This document shows, one piece after another, positions 53,718 to 64,000 of a stretch of 64,000 nucleotides of DNA. The number at the start of each line of letters is the position of its first letter. Position 1 is the stretch's first letter. Source of the DNA: Zea mays (taxonomy: Eukaryota > Streptophyta > Magnoliopsida > Poales > Poaceae); the NCBI RefSeq assembly GCF_902167145.1, contig NC_050098.1:111266207-111330206 (forward strand). The letters are read 5' to 3'. The translations under genes were made by a program, and so were the position numbers. The notes under the pieces are model-generated. The model was given only the letters and a program-made list of their open reading frames with translations. It ran no database searches and had not been told where the DNA came from.

Positions 53718-55609
53718 ATGGTGTGCACGAAGAATGTGTCAGCGTCAGGGAGAGGAGACGACGAGGACCCTCCTCGCTCCTTCAGGCAGGTCAAGGGCAA
53801 GACAGTATATCTAGGGCAGCAGGAAGGCCGGAAGAAGCGGCGTATGGATAGAGCCGCCCGTGCAGCACTTGCAGCAGTAGCAGCGGTAGAGCAGGCAGAG
53901 CGGGGTGGCCAGTTGCAGATCTCCTCAGACCAAATTGCCTACAGAGTTCGTCGCCTCACGTCTTGGCCTCGCTCCTCCGCTCCCCCTACACCCGCCACAG
54001 CTACTACTCCACCTCCCTGCACCAGCTCCTGTCGCTCTAGAGCCATCCACCACTTCCGCCATACCCACCACCTCCACCACTCCTGCTTCCACTGTTCCCC
54101 CTCCTGCTCCCATTTCCGCTCCACCCATTCCACCACCCCGCTTCAGGGAGCGAGCCAAGACAGAGGTGCGACCGTTAGCTGCTGATCCTCGACTGCTTGA
54201 TCTTTAGCGTGCCACTGCAGTCCGGATACATAGGTTCAGACACGTACTCGTGGAGTCCTGGCTGCCAGCTCAGAGGGACCCTGCAGCGGTTGCTCTTTTC
54301 AGTACCAGGACTCAGTAGTCCTTCTTCCGGGCACAGTTGTCAGCGTAGACCGCCCTGCGAGTGCACCGGCTATTGGATCTACCTGCCTTTCTGCTAGCAG
54401 TCGGTGCCGATTCAGAGGTGCATCTCTCCTATCTGCCAGGTCTTCTTTCTCTACTGACTACGAGTGGCAGATACATTGAGGAGTGGGTCAGAGTCTTTTA
54501 TGCTACAGTATGGATTGACCCAGACCATCAGTGGATGAGGTTCCGTTTTGAGCGAGAGGATGTCACATTACATGCCAGCGAGATACGCCAGTTGTTTGGA
54601 TTTCCAGAGTCGTTGACTCGTCTTCACAGTCTATGCTATGGTACATCAGATCCTCCTCGTCGACCTCATGATGGAGTTGCACAAGCCACTGCTCATGTCG
54701 CGGCCCTGTTTAGACCTCCTTTCACAGATGGGTCACGACGCTCTCCAGCTGACTTTATCCCTGCAGCGAAGTATCTGTATTAGGTGATGAGACGGACACT
54801 GCTTCCTAGGATGGGTTACAGAGAGGCCACCACACACATTCAATTATGGCTACTTGGTGCCTTGATCTCACACTCTGAGTTTGAAGTCTTGACTTTCTTA
54901 TATGTGAGATCGAGGACACAGTTTTGGATGGTCTTCATGCTCGCCGTCAGCTACCGTATGCGCATTACCTCTATCACATCTTCACGTAGCTGATCAGGCC
55001 GCCTCAATTCCAGGGCACCCTCGAGGCCTCTCGCCTCCAGTTTGGTTCCTACCGTCCAATGCCTGAGGACCCAGTCCCAGTGCTAGATATTCAGGTTGAG
55101 GATGAGGCGTTCCGTCAGTTCGAGACCCAGGGTGCAGCAGCTGCTGCTGATGATGATGACTTTGGGATCCCGCCACCACCTCCCGTGCCTCCTCACTCAC
55201 ATGATCACAAGGCAAGGAGTTCCAGTGCTGCCCCTCCTGCTATTGATCCTACTCTAGCTATGATTCTTCAGTCTCTTACATAGCAGCAGGCTCATCTGGC
55301 AGCCGAGCAGGCTCGACAGGTAGCTATCCAGCAGCAGATGTCCGAACGGATGCTATCCATGTTTTAGACCATTCAGGACCGATAGAACACTCTGCAGCAG
55401 TAGCTCTTGGTAGACAGGGCTGAGCACCGGGCTTTCATGACTCATATCGTTCAGCATACCGGTGTTCAGCTCCCACCAGTTCAGTCTGCCCCTCCTCTAG
55501 CTCTTCAGGCAGCCGTTGTGCCAGCGATTCAGGCAGGACCTCCACTACCTCTTTTTGGTTCTTCTCCCTCTCCGCTCTAGCCGGTCACTCTGGATTTCTT
55601 GTCGCCGAT
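53718..55609 (+). pseudogene. Sirevirus third ORF (envelope-like / plant transposon protein type), first part
   Basis: The frame opens MVCTKNVSASGRGDDEDPPR and a frameshift follows near 53,950. A conserved core covers about 54,360-55,060 (ASEIRQLFGFPESLTRLHSL, TTHIQLWLLGALISHSEFE), with another lost base near 54,903. I recognise this core from many plant retroelement ORFs annotated as putative plant transposon protein; in Sireviruses it holds the place called env-like. The C-terminal part is Gln-, Pro- and Asp-rich. No signal peptide or membrane segment is evident, so an envelope role is not shown. Ten in-phase stops (54,205; 54,316; 54,346; 54,781; 54,987; 55,281; 55,365; 55,383; 55,401; 55,578) are all TAG. 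The gypsy element cuts the ORF at 55,609. Confidence 0.75.
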
Positions 55610-57192
55610 TGTAACACCCCCACTGGTCCCACACATTGGATGTTACCAAATACCCTTCCCACTAAACTTATGCAACGCAAGAAATGGAATAGAGAGAGAA
55701 AGTATTGCAAAATCCGGTAGCACCTCCCTTGAAAGAAGCATAACAGGGGGGGAAACATGGAGTTAATACAGGATATGAAAGACAGATAATTCACGTAGTA
55801 GAATCTAAATGCAAAAGTGGTGAAACACATTCATGACCAAATAAAAGGATAGGTAACTCAGCCCACCCCAAAAAAACAGCTCAACCACCATGAAAGCTAG
55901 AACATATTAATTCCCTAGACTTGACCCTCCCTGATTAACAACATTATTAAGCAGTGGTTCCTTTATTAAAGGTGTAGTGGCTGTGCTGCTACATCTCTCT
56001 TCTCCCAAAATAGAAATCAGGTGCCTGCATTAAACGTTGCAAGAGTGAGATGACACATCTCAGCAAGTAAACAGAGTAAATCACAATTGGATAATGTAAA
56101 CCAACTGTGCTTAAACAACCACGTAGTTCAAAACTTCCTTCTTGAATAATAATTTGCAGCAAGTAAGCAAGTAACTAATTACTTAACGCCAAGAAGAATC
56201 ACAATGTAAAAATCCACACTATCCACATCCACATAATAAATTCCACACCTCTCCCATGAATGCACATGGCTACAAATGCAGTAATGACTTCTACCTTCAT
56301 ATCTCTGAGGATATGAAGCTGCATCATACCCCTTCTCGGGCAACATATGATGCTCAATGTACCGGTACGATCGGACCATAAGATCACAACGAACTTCCAT
56401 GCAATGAATAATCAATGCATTATGCATGACAACAACATGAGTTCTTCCCAAATAAAATGTGCTAGACATATACTTCCACCCATTCCACATAATAACCACT
56501 TGAGTAACATGATCAAACCACAAACTCAACATATGTAATCAATAAAACATGAATATCTTCAAATGATGGTACTCAATTAAAAATATGAATACAAACACAA
56601 TAGCACAACATAATCAAGTATAAGACTCTTCATTCGACAGACGGAATAACCATCACTGTTTTACTTGCCTTCACCAGAAGTTTGGGCAAATCCCTAAGTA
56701 CGATCCGGAAGTCCACCACCTTGGATTCTTCCCTTTCTCCTTCCTTCTTCCTCCCTCCAAACTCCAATTGAGATCGCCACACGATGGAGAACCACGCGGG
56801 AGGGCTTCACCTTGGAGAGAGGGGGCGGCTAGGGTTTAGGGTGGTGTGGCTGCAATGGTTTGAGGGAGGAGGAAATTGGAGGGGGGGCGGCGGCCAAGGG
56901 TGTGGGGGAAATGGGGAAGGGCGGCTGCACAAGGAGAGGGGGTTAGGGGAAGGGCGGCTAGGGTTAAAGAGAGATTAGTGGGCCGGATAGAGGTTCACGA
57001 CCCAATTAGCCTACGCGACAGCTCTCGACCCCGTCTCAAGCATCTAACCAAAGAAATTCCACTATCCTACTGGTGAATGTTTTTCTTCCAAAATTTCCAA
57101 ATCCCCAAAGCGCATCAACCGAATGGGAAAAAACAAAAACAACAAAAAAAGAATAACCTCCAACTTCTCTTCTTTGCGAACCGGGTATCACA
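55610..57192 (-). repeat. 3' LTR of the Del/Tekay-type element (1583 bp)
   Basis: Plus-strand ends are TGTAACACCCCCACTGG and CCGGGTATCACA, so the coding-strand LTR opens TGTGATACCC. Small mirrored ORFs appear at the same places in both LTRs and are not genes. Confidence 0.93.
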
Positions 57193-57208
57193 CTCTACCC
57201 CCTTTAAA
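57193..57208 (-). other. Polypurine tract of the Del/Tekay-type element
   Basis: On the minus strand TTTAAAGGGGGTAGAG directly precedes the LTR. Confidence 0.85.
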
Positions 57209-57268
57209 AAGAATTCGACCTCGAATTTTGACGCTTCTATCGGAACGACAAAAGGAAAGATTAATGAA

Positions 57269-59383
57269 TCAACAACACTTACCCACACCTAAAAGTTCCG
57301 GATATTTTTGCCGCATCAGCTCCTCAAGTTCCCAAGTAGCCTCACGCTCAGACTGATTAGACCGCACAACCTTAACATACTTGATTGATCTCTTCCTCAA
57401 TACACGCTCCGAGAATTCCAATGTACGCACCAGACGACACTCCAAAGTCAGATCCTGCTGCACAGCAATTGGTTCCATCTCAATCTGATGGTCCGGATCC
57501 CGCAAGAACTTCCTCAACATAGAGACATGAAAAACCGGGTGTACCCCTGCCATGGAATCCGGCAGTAGCAAGCGATAAGCCAGGCTGCCCACTCGGGCCA
57601 AGATAGTGAACGGTCCAATGTATCTCGGGCTGAGCTTTCCAGAGACACTGAACCGAACAACTCCTTTAGTAGGTGATACCCTGAGAAGGACTTGGTCACC
57701 CACTGCAAATTCCAAATCCCGCCTCCTCACATCAGCATAACTCTTCTAACGGCTCTGAGCTGCCAAAATATTCTGACGAATTTCCCGAACCTTTTCAGAA
57801 GTCTGCTGAACCCAATCAGGACCAACCAGGGATCTCTCTCCCAAAGTCTCCCAGCACAGAGGGGAGATACACCGCCTGCCATACAAAGCCTCAAATGGTG
57901 CCATCTTGATGCTAGCCTGGTAGCTGTTGTTATAAGCAAACTCTGCCAAAGCAAGATGATCCTCCCAACTACCCTTCCAAGACAGAACACAAGCACGCAA
58001 CATATCTTCCAAGGTTTGGATCGTTCGCTCTGACTGACCATCAGTCTGAGGGTGAAAAGCGACACTAAGTGAAAGCTTGGTGCCCAATGCACTGTGAAGA
58101 CTCTCCCAGAATTTGGATACAAAATTGGAGTCTCGATCAGAAACAATGGACTTAGGTACCCCGTGAAGCCTGACTACTTCCTTCATATACAAGGGAACCA
58201 AATCTGTAGCTGAATTTGTGAACTTCATGGGAATAAAATGTGCAGACTTAGTCAAGCGATCCACTACCACCCATATAACATCCGTGCCCAGAGGGGAACG
58301 AGGTAGACCCACCACAAAATCCATGGTGATATGCTCCCATTTCCACTCTGGATTTTCTAATGGCTTCAGTAAACCTGCAGGCCGCTTATGCTCGGCCTTC
58401 ACGCGTTGACATACTTCACAGGCGGCCACATACTTAGAAACGTCAACCTTCATCCGCTTCCACCAAAAGTTTTGCTTCAAATCTCGGTACATCTTGGTTT
58501 CGCCAGGGTGAACGGTGTAAGGCGTTTTATGAGCTTCTCTCAAGATATCCATCTTCACCTCTGATTTCTGAGGCACACAAAGACAGCCCCTGAAACGAAC
58601 CAAATCATTCTCATCAATGGTGAACTCCCGTGGTTTACCATCACCAACCCTCTTTCGAGCTTCCTGCAATAGACGATCCTGCTGCTGAGCCGCACGCACT
58701 CTCTCCATGAGGGAGGATTGAATAAGCATCCGAGTCTCCTCGCTAGTGGTGCCGACATAACACAAAGCGATCCCCAAACGGTCCAGATCAGCGATCAACG
58801 GCAAGGCCACTCTTGGAACCCCGGACCTGCTAAGGGCATCAGCCACTACATTAGCCTTCCTCGGGTGATAATGAATGGACAAATCATAATCTTTAATCAA
58901 TTCAAGCCACCGACGTTGCCTCAAATTCAGCTCCTTCTGAGTAAAAATATACTTGAGACTTTTATGATCGGTGTAAATGTCACAAGCCTCTGCATAAAGA
59001 TAATGCCTCCACGACTTTACAGCAAAAACCACCGTGGCCAATTCAAGATCATGAGTTGGGTAATTCCCCTCATGCTTCCTCAACTGCCTTGAGCCATAAG
59101 CAATCACTCTGCCTTCCTGCATCAACACACAACCAAGACCAATACGCGAAGCATCAGTTTACTCAGGCAAAGCTAGGATAGGGGCGTCCACCAACTTGCT
59201 CTTCAATGTCTGATAACTGACCTTGCCATCACCGGTCCAGATGAAGAGAACACCCTTCTCCAAGAGTCTAGTCAGAGGCTTAGCAATGCTGGAAAATTTT
59301 GGTACGAAGCACCGATAATATCCAGCGAGCCCCAAGAAACTTCGAATTTCAGAGACACTAGAGGGTCTCTTCCACTCCACCAC
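57269..59383 (-). pseudogene. Gypsy RNase H, integrase and chromodomain-like tail
   Basis: From 59,383 downward: end of the RT connection ([16 protein letters not shown]), a TAA at 59,159, then RNase H ([30 protein letters not shown]). The integrase zinc finger (HPGETK...CEVCQRVK) and core follow ([31 protein letters not shown]). A TAG at 57,746 stands between Arg and Lys where related proteins have Gln. The frame then continues with RYIGPFTILARVG and ends ATWELEELMRQKYPEL, a chromodomain-like tail. It closely resembles the Pol at 1-1912 but is a different family. Confidence 0.92.
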
Positions 59384-59416
59384 AGCCGCAACATTCTTGG
59401 GATCAACCGCAATGCC

Positions 59417-60620
59417 CTATTGATTAATCACGTGCCCCAGGAAAGCCACTTCGGACAGCCAAAAGGCACACTTCTTCAACTTGCCATAGAACTGATTCTT
59501 CCTTAGGGCACCCAGAACGAGACAGAGATGCTGCTCATGCTCGGCCTCGATCTTTGAATAAATCAGAATATCATCCAGGAACACGACCACAAAGTCGTCC
59601 AGGAATTCATGCAACATCCTATTCATTGCTTCCATAAAAGCAGCAGGGGCATTAGTTAAGCCAAAAGACATGACTATGAACTCATAATGCCCATACCTGG
59701 TGCAAAAAGTGGTCTTCTCAATATCCTCCTCACGAATCCTCAATTGATGATAACCCGAGTTCAAATCAATTTTGGAGAACACTTGGGCACCCCTCAACTG
59801 TTCAAAGAGGACCTCAATACGGGGGAGTAGATATTTATTCTTGATTGTCACTTGATTCAAAGCGCGATAATCCACACATAGCCGCTTGCTTTTATCCTTC
59901 TTCTCAACAAACAATACTGGGAAGCCCATGGAGACCTGCTAGGCCTAATGAAACCCTTAGCCAGCAGATCATCCAATTGCCGCTTCAACTCAACCTGCTC
60001 CTTTGGGGCCATTCGATATGGGGCCTTATGAATAGGCTGCGTACCCGGAATCAGCTTAATCTCAAAAGCTGCATTGCGCTCCGGAGGAATGCCTGGAAGC
60101 TCTGCCGGAAACACGTCAGCAAAGTCACACACCACCCGGATGTCGTGCACCCGCAAGACAGCCTCACCCTCCACCACCATGGAGAAAAAGATCCCCGACT
60201 TCCTTGACCGGCGATCTGGAAGCAATTGCGCCAGCAAGGATAACGTGAACTTTGGGGAACTTCCCAAGAATACCACCTCCTTACCCGACGACGCCTGCAA
60301 TAACACTGTCTTCCAAAAACAGGATATAACTGCGCGATACTGAGATAACCAATCCATACCCAAGATAACATCGAATGCCCCAAGGAAATCACCACCAGAT
60401 TGGTCGAAAAGACCTCATCAGCAAGAATAACGGAACACCCCTGACAAACTGAACAGCTACTAATGGAGCCATTAGCAGAACTAACCAAAATTGGGTGACC
60501 CAACCTCTGCACCGAAAGACCAGCCTGTGACACAAAATCCTCCGAGACAAACGAATAGCTAGCACCAGAGTCAAAAAGAGCATGGGCCGCAAACGAATCA
60601 ACTGAAATCGTACCTGTCAC
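59417..60620 (-). pseudogene. Gypsy protease and reverse transcriptase, frameshifted
   Basis: Protease has ALFDSGASYSFVSEDF near 60,570. A lost base near 60,390 moves the frame to 60,363-59,857 (VILGMDWLSQYRA-type junction, then CDFADVFPAELPGIPP and YRMAPKEQVELK, the RT start). Another shift near 59,930 leads to the RT core ([20 protein letters not shown], catalytic [11 protein letters not shown]). The RT frame stops at a TAG at 59,417, in phase with the next part. Confidence 0.9.
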
Positions 60621-61987
60621 ACGTCTCCTTGCTCTCTGCCATCCGCAGCGGGTAGCACATAAGCTCCAAAAATACCCGCAGAAGAGGAAGCTCCCAGAGT
60701 GAAATTAACAGAAGAACCCCACTGAGCCGCCAGGTGAGGCAGACGCGGAGCTCCAAACTGAGACGACATAGGAGTAGACGGTGCAGGAGTAGGCGCGGCC
60801 AAATACTGAGGAAAACCCTGCATCGGCACGAACTGAGAAGTCCTAGGCACATAAAGCTACTGCGGAGGAAGAGGAACTGAAAACTGCTGCTTAGCACTTG
60901 ACATCATGTTGATAGTGCCCTAAGAAGAGGAGGAAGTCACCGGCTCCCATCTGAGCTTCCCATTAGGATTCCTCCTACACACCACATCCTTGTGGTCCTG
61001 ACTGCAGATAGAACACCTGCCACTCCAGTGGCACTCTGCACGGCGATGCGCATCACCACAGCGGAAACACACCAGCCCTAGCCCGGGCTTAGGAACAGCC
61101 CGAAACCTCTGAGTACTTCCTCCTGAAGTACCCGAGTCATAGGATTTGCCACGGAAAGGATAGTGGCACTGATGCTGAGACTTGCCCCTCTTGTGGGCTA
61201 GACCTCCCGTGTTGCCCCTCCTCGCGTCCTGGCCACGAGGCTGATCAACACCCGAAGACTTCTGCGACTCCATGGTATACTGGTGTTGCATCTCCACACC
61301 CAGTGCCTGCTCCACCGTAGTACGGAAGTCCACCAACGGAAAGGCTCCCAGTGCATGCCTGATAGAAGGTTTCAGTCCCTGACGGAACTGGCTCGCCTTC
61401 TCCATCTCATTATAAGCCACATGAGGGACAAAGCGGACCATCTTGTTGAAGCCCACCTCATACTCTGTGACAGACTTCTTCTCCTGCTTGTAGGACTGCA
61501 AGTCAATCTTCATTTTCTCCAGGAAGGTGACCGGGTAGAATCTCCTTTCAAACTGCCTGACGAAGACATCCCAAGACAGGACTCCCGGTGATGAGGAGTG
61601 CGCTGCCTGCACGCCTCTCCACCAAATTTGAGCCTCTCCCTTCAGCAGCTGTGTGCCAAAGCGAACCCGATCTCCATACACAATCTCGAAGACATTCATC
61701 TTATCCTCCACGTAAGTCAGCCAATCTGCCGCCTCCACCGGAGTACCACTGCCATCAAAAGAATCCAACTTCATGCCCATCCACTGCATCAGAGAAAGAC
61801 CACTGACTTGAAGAGGCACCTCGGCCCCGCCACCTGGAGCAGCACCCGTAGGGACAGCGCCCTCGGGCACTCCTCCACCACCAGCACCCTAGGCAGCACC
61901 CGCAGGGGCAACATGAATAGCTTGCCTCAGAATGGCCAACTCCTGCTGCATGGCCTGCATCGCGGCTAACATTGCTGCTGGACTCAT
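60617..61987 (-). pseudogene. Gypsy Gag with in-phase TAG codons
   Basis: The likely first Met is at 61,987 (MSPAAMLAAMQAMQQELAIL). A TAG at 62,024 lies one step upstream in the same phase, so the original start may be further up. TAG codons also occur at 61,889, 60,920 and 60,857. The capsid domain is near 61,800-61,300 (VEAADWLTYVEDKMNVFEI, AQIWWRGVQAAH, SVTEYEVGFNKMVRF). Zinc-knuckle cysteines (CFRCGDAHRRAEC, then CSICSQDHKDVVC) lie near 61,060-60,975. The Pro/Ala-rich linker ends in a GTG-TG duplication near 60,620 that shifts the frame into the protease. Confidence 0.86.
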
Positions 61988-62215
61988 CGAGTCCCCACTA
62001 GGAACTTGCGGACTACCCGAGCCCTACGAGGCGCATAGCTGCAGCCACAGGTGTGAGGATAATAAGTAAATAAGATTGGCATAGCATTTCTTCAGATAAT
62101 GTCAAACTAGCACAGACAATAACATAACATATCAATAGTAAAGCAGAAATCCCATCCTACATGTGCAGTGTGTCAATTTATTATTACTCCACTTGCTAGG
62201 ACCTACAGCCTATTC

Positions 62216-62227
62216 CTCTGATACCAA
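62216..62227 (-). other. Primer binding site of the Del/Tekay-type element (initiator Met tRNA type)
   Basis: On the minus strand TTGGTATCAGAG follows the 5' LTR after one base and matches the initiator tRNA-Met primer site. Confidence 0.9.
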
Positions 62228-62228
62228 C

Positions 62229-63809
62229 TGTAACACCCCCACTGGTCCCACACATTGGATGTTACCAAATACCCTTCCCACTAAACTTATGCAACACAAG
62301 AAATGGAATAGAGAGAGAACGTATTGCAAAATCCGGCAGCACCTTCCTTGAAAGAAGCATAACAGGGGGGAAACATGGAGTTCATACAGGATATGAAAGA
62401 CAGATAATTCACGTAGTAGAATCTAAATGCAAAAGTGGTGAAACACATTCATGACCAAATAAAAAGGATATGTAACTTAGTCCACCCCAAAAAAACAGCT
62501 CAACCACCATGAAAGCTAGAACATATTAATTCCCTAGACTTGACCCTCCCTGATTAACAACATTATTAAGCAGTGGTTCCTTTATTAAAGGTGTAGTGGC
62601 CGTGCTGCTACATCCCTCTTCTCCCAAAACAGAAATCAGGTGCCTGCATTAAACAATGCAAGAGTGAGATGACATATCTCAGCAAGTAAACAGAGCAAGT
62701 CACAATTGGACAATGTAAACCAACTGTGCTTAAACAACCACGTAGTTCAAAACTTCCTTCTTGAATAATAATTTGCAGCAAGTAAGCAAGTAACTAATTA
62801 CTTAACGCCAAGAAGAATCACAATGTAAAAAATCCACACTATCCACATCCACATAATAAATTCCACACCTCTCCCATGAATGCACATGGCTACAAATGCA
62901 GTAATGACTTCTGCCTTCATATCTCTGAGGATATGAAGCTACATCATACCCCTTCTAGGGCAACATATGATGCTCAATGTACCGGTACGGTCGGACCATA
63001 AGATCACGACGAATTTCCATGCAATGAATAATGAATGCATTATGCATGACAACAACATGAGTTCTTCCCAAATAAAATGTGCTAGACATATACTTCCACC
63101 CATTCCACATAATAACCACTTGAGTAACATGATCAAACCACAAACTCAACATATGTAATCAATAAAACATGAATATCTTCAAATGATGGTACTCAATTAA
63201 AAATATGAATACGAACACAATAGCACAACATAATCAAGTATAAGACTTCATTCGACAGACGGAATAACCATCACTGTTTTACTTGCCTTCACTGGAAGTT
63301 TGGGCAAATCCCTAAGTACGATCTGGAAGTCCACCACCTTGGATTCTTCCCTTTCTCCTTCCTTCTTCCTCCCTCCAAACTCCAATTGAGATCGCCACAC
63401 GACGGAGAACCACGCGGGAGGGCTTCACCTTGGAGAGAGGGGCGGCGACTAGGTTTAGGTGGTGTGGCTGCAATGTTTGAGGGAGGAGGAAATGGGAGGG
63501 GGCGACGGCCAAGGGTGTGGGGGGAAATGGGGAAGGGCGGCTGCACAAGGAGAGGGGGTTAGGGGAAGGGCGGCTAGGGTTAAGGGGAGATTAGTGGGCC
63601 GGATAGAGGTTCACGACCCAATTCGCCTACGCGACAGCTCCCGACCCCGTCTCAAGCATCTAACCAAAGAAATTCCACTATCCTACTGGTGAATGTTTTT
63701 CTTCCAAAAATTCCAAATCCCCAAAGCGCATCAACCGAATGGGAAAAAACAAAAACAACAAAAAAAAGAATAACCTCCAACTTCTCTTCTTTGCGAACCG
63801 GGTATCACA
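62229..63809 (-). repeat. 5' LTR of the Del/Tekay-type element (1581 bp)
   Basis: Same termini as the copy at 55,610 and near-identical throughout. Followed by the CCGAT target duplication. Confidence 0.93.
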
Positions 63810-63995
63810 CCGATGGTTAGAACCGTTAGTGCTCAGTCGCCAGTGCCACCAGCGCCTGTTGTTACCACTACTGCTGTGGCGGTGTCCGTGACCACTTCTG
63901 CTCCGGTGGATCCTGCAGCGCAGCCTCTGTCAGAGTCAGTACCAGCTCTAGCTTCTACTACAGACCCTAGATCCGAGACTGACTCCGACCCCTAG
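63810..63995 (+). pseudogene. Sirevirus third ORF, continuation after the gypsy insertion
   Basis: With the inserted element and one copy of CCGAT left out, the phase continues exactly from 55,609. The following codons are Pro-, Val-, Thr- and Ser-rich (VVTTTAVAVSVTTSAPVDPA) and end acidic before a TAG at 63,993. That TAG could be the natural end or another mutated Gln codon. The window ends five bases later. Confidence 0.75.
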
Positions 63996-64000
63996 CTTGC

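Larger units (their letters stand above)
55610..63809 (-). mobile_element. Complete Del/Tekay-type Ty3/gypsy element (8200 bp)
   Basis: LTRs at 55,610-57,192 and 62,229-63,809 flank gag and pol on the minus strand in the order gag-PR-RT-RH-INT-chromodomain-like tail. The target duplication CCGAT is perfect (55,605-55,609 and 63,810-63,814) and lies inside the Sirevirus third ORF. In the first 190 bp the LTRs differ at about six positions, suggesting roughly 97% identity and a moderately recent insertion. Confidence 0.95.
45096..64000 (+). mobile_element. Sirevirus (Ty1/copia) with envelope-like third ORF, extending past the window
   Basis: In order: LTR, Met-type primer binding site, gag, protease-integrase-RT-RNase H, a spacer with LTR-like palindromes, and a third ORF. 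The third ORF is split by the gypsy element at 55,610-63,809. The gene order and LTR palindromes identify a Sirevirus. Several frameshifts and stops show that this copy is dead. The 3' LTR is beyond the window. Confidence 0.88.

Noticed and set aside
53718..55609. Reading the third ORF as a functional viral envelope
   Set aside because: No signal peptide or membrane helix is visible and the recognised core is the plant transposon-protein type; env-like describes only its position.
56179..56538. Minus-strand ORF of 117 codons with Trp/His-rich sequence, also at 62,939-63,152
   Set aside because: It lies inside both LTRs of the Del/Tekay element, is shortened in the second copy and has no known domain.

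Overview
The window is nuclear DNA of a large-genome grass, most likely maize (Zea mays) or a close relative. One ordinary plant gene with 13 short, GT-AG-bounded exons lies in an island of about 11 kb (roughly 30.9-42.3 kb). Everything else is LTR retrotransposons inserted into one another, including Ji/Opie-type Sirevirus LTRs with the CACCGGAC...GTCCGGTG palindromes I associate with maize. Nothing looks bacterial, and I found no CRISPR array, operon, rRNA or tRNA gene.

Left stack (1-30,892). The 3' end of a Tekay/Del-type chromovirus (pol end, polypurine tract, 3.2 kb LTR to 5169) sits inside the 3' end of a Ji/Opie-type Sirevirus (5170-7896). That Sirevirus sits in a truncated minus-strand LTR (7897-8065), which itself cuts a second minus-strand chromovirus-type LTR (8066-9613 continuing at 29,850-30,252). 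The second LTR was also split by a complete minus-strand Ty1/copia element (9614-29,844, TSD GAAGA). The copia element was split in its integrase region by a complete 14 kb plus-strand Ty3/gypsy element of the Tat lineage (13,667-27,659, TSD ATTAG). The outermost layer is an LTR with a PBS and a 17-codon gag stub (30,248-30,892).

Gene island (30,893-42,303). The gene is a complete ubiquitin-specific protease of the plant UBP8 type on the minus strand. Its 13 exons (40,994 down to 32,577) join without frame error into 889 codons. Intron 7 carries a 5'-truncated antisense LINE, and small fold-back elements flank the gene.

Right stack (42,304-64,000). A minus-strand LTR remnant (42,304) is cut by a minus-strand chromovirus-type LTR (43,237). 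That LTR is cut by a plus-strand Sirevirus (from about 45,096 past the window edge) with decayed gag, pol and a third, envelope-like ORF. The third ORF is split by a complete minus-strand Del/Tekay-type gypsy element (55,610-63,809, TSD CCGAT).

Three observations deserve most attention. (1) Premature in-frame stops in the elements are overwhelmingly TAG at inferred former CAG (or TGG) codons, as expected from deamination of methylated CHG sites. (2) The Sirevirus has a second cluster of its LTR palindromes plus a consensus short intron just upstream of its third ORF, suggesting a separate transcription unit. (3) The chromovirus LTRs appear to carry a GC-AG intron joining two acidic mini-exons, in the same phase in different LTR families.
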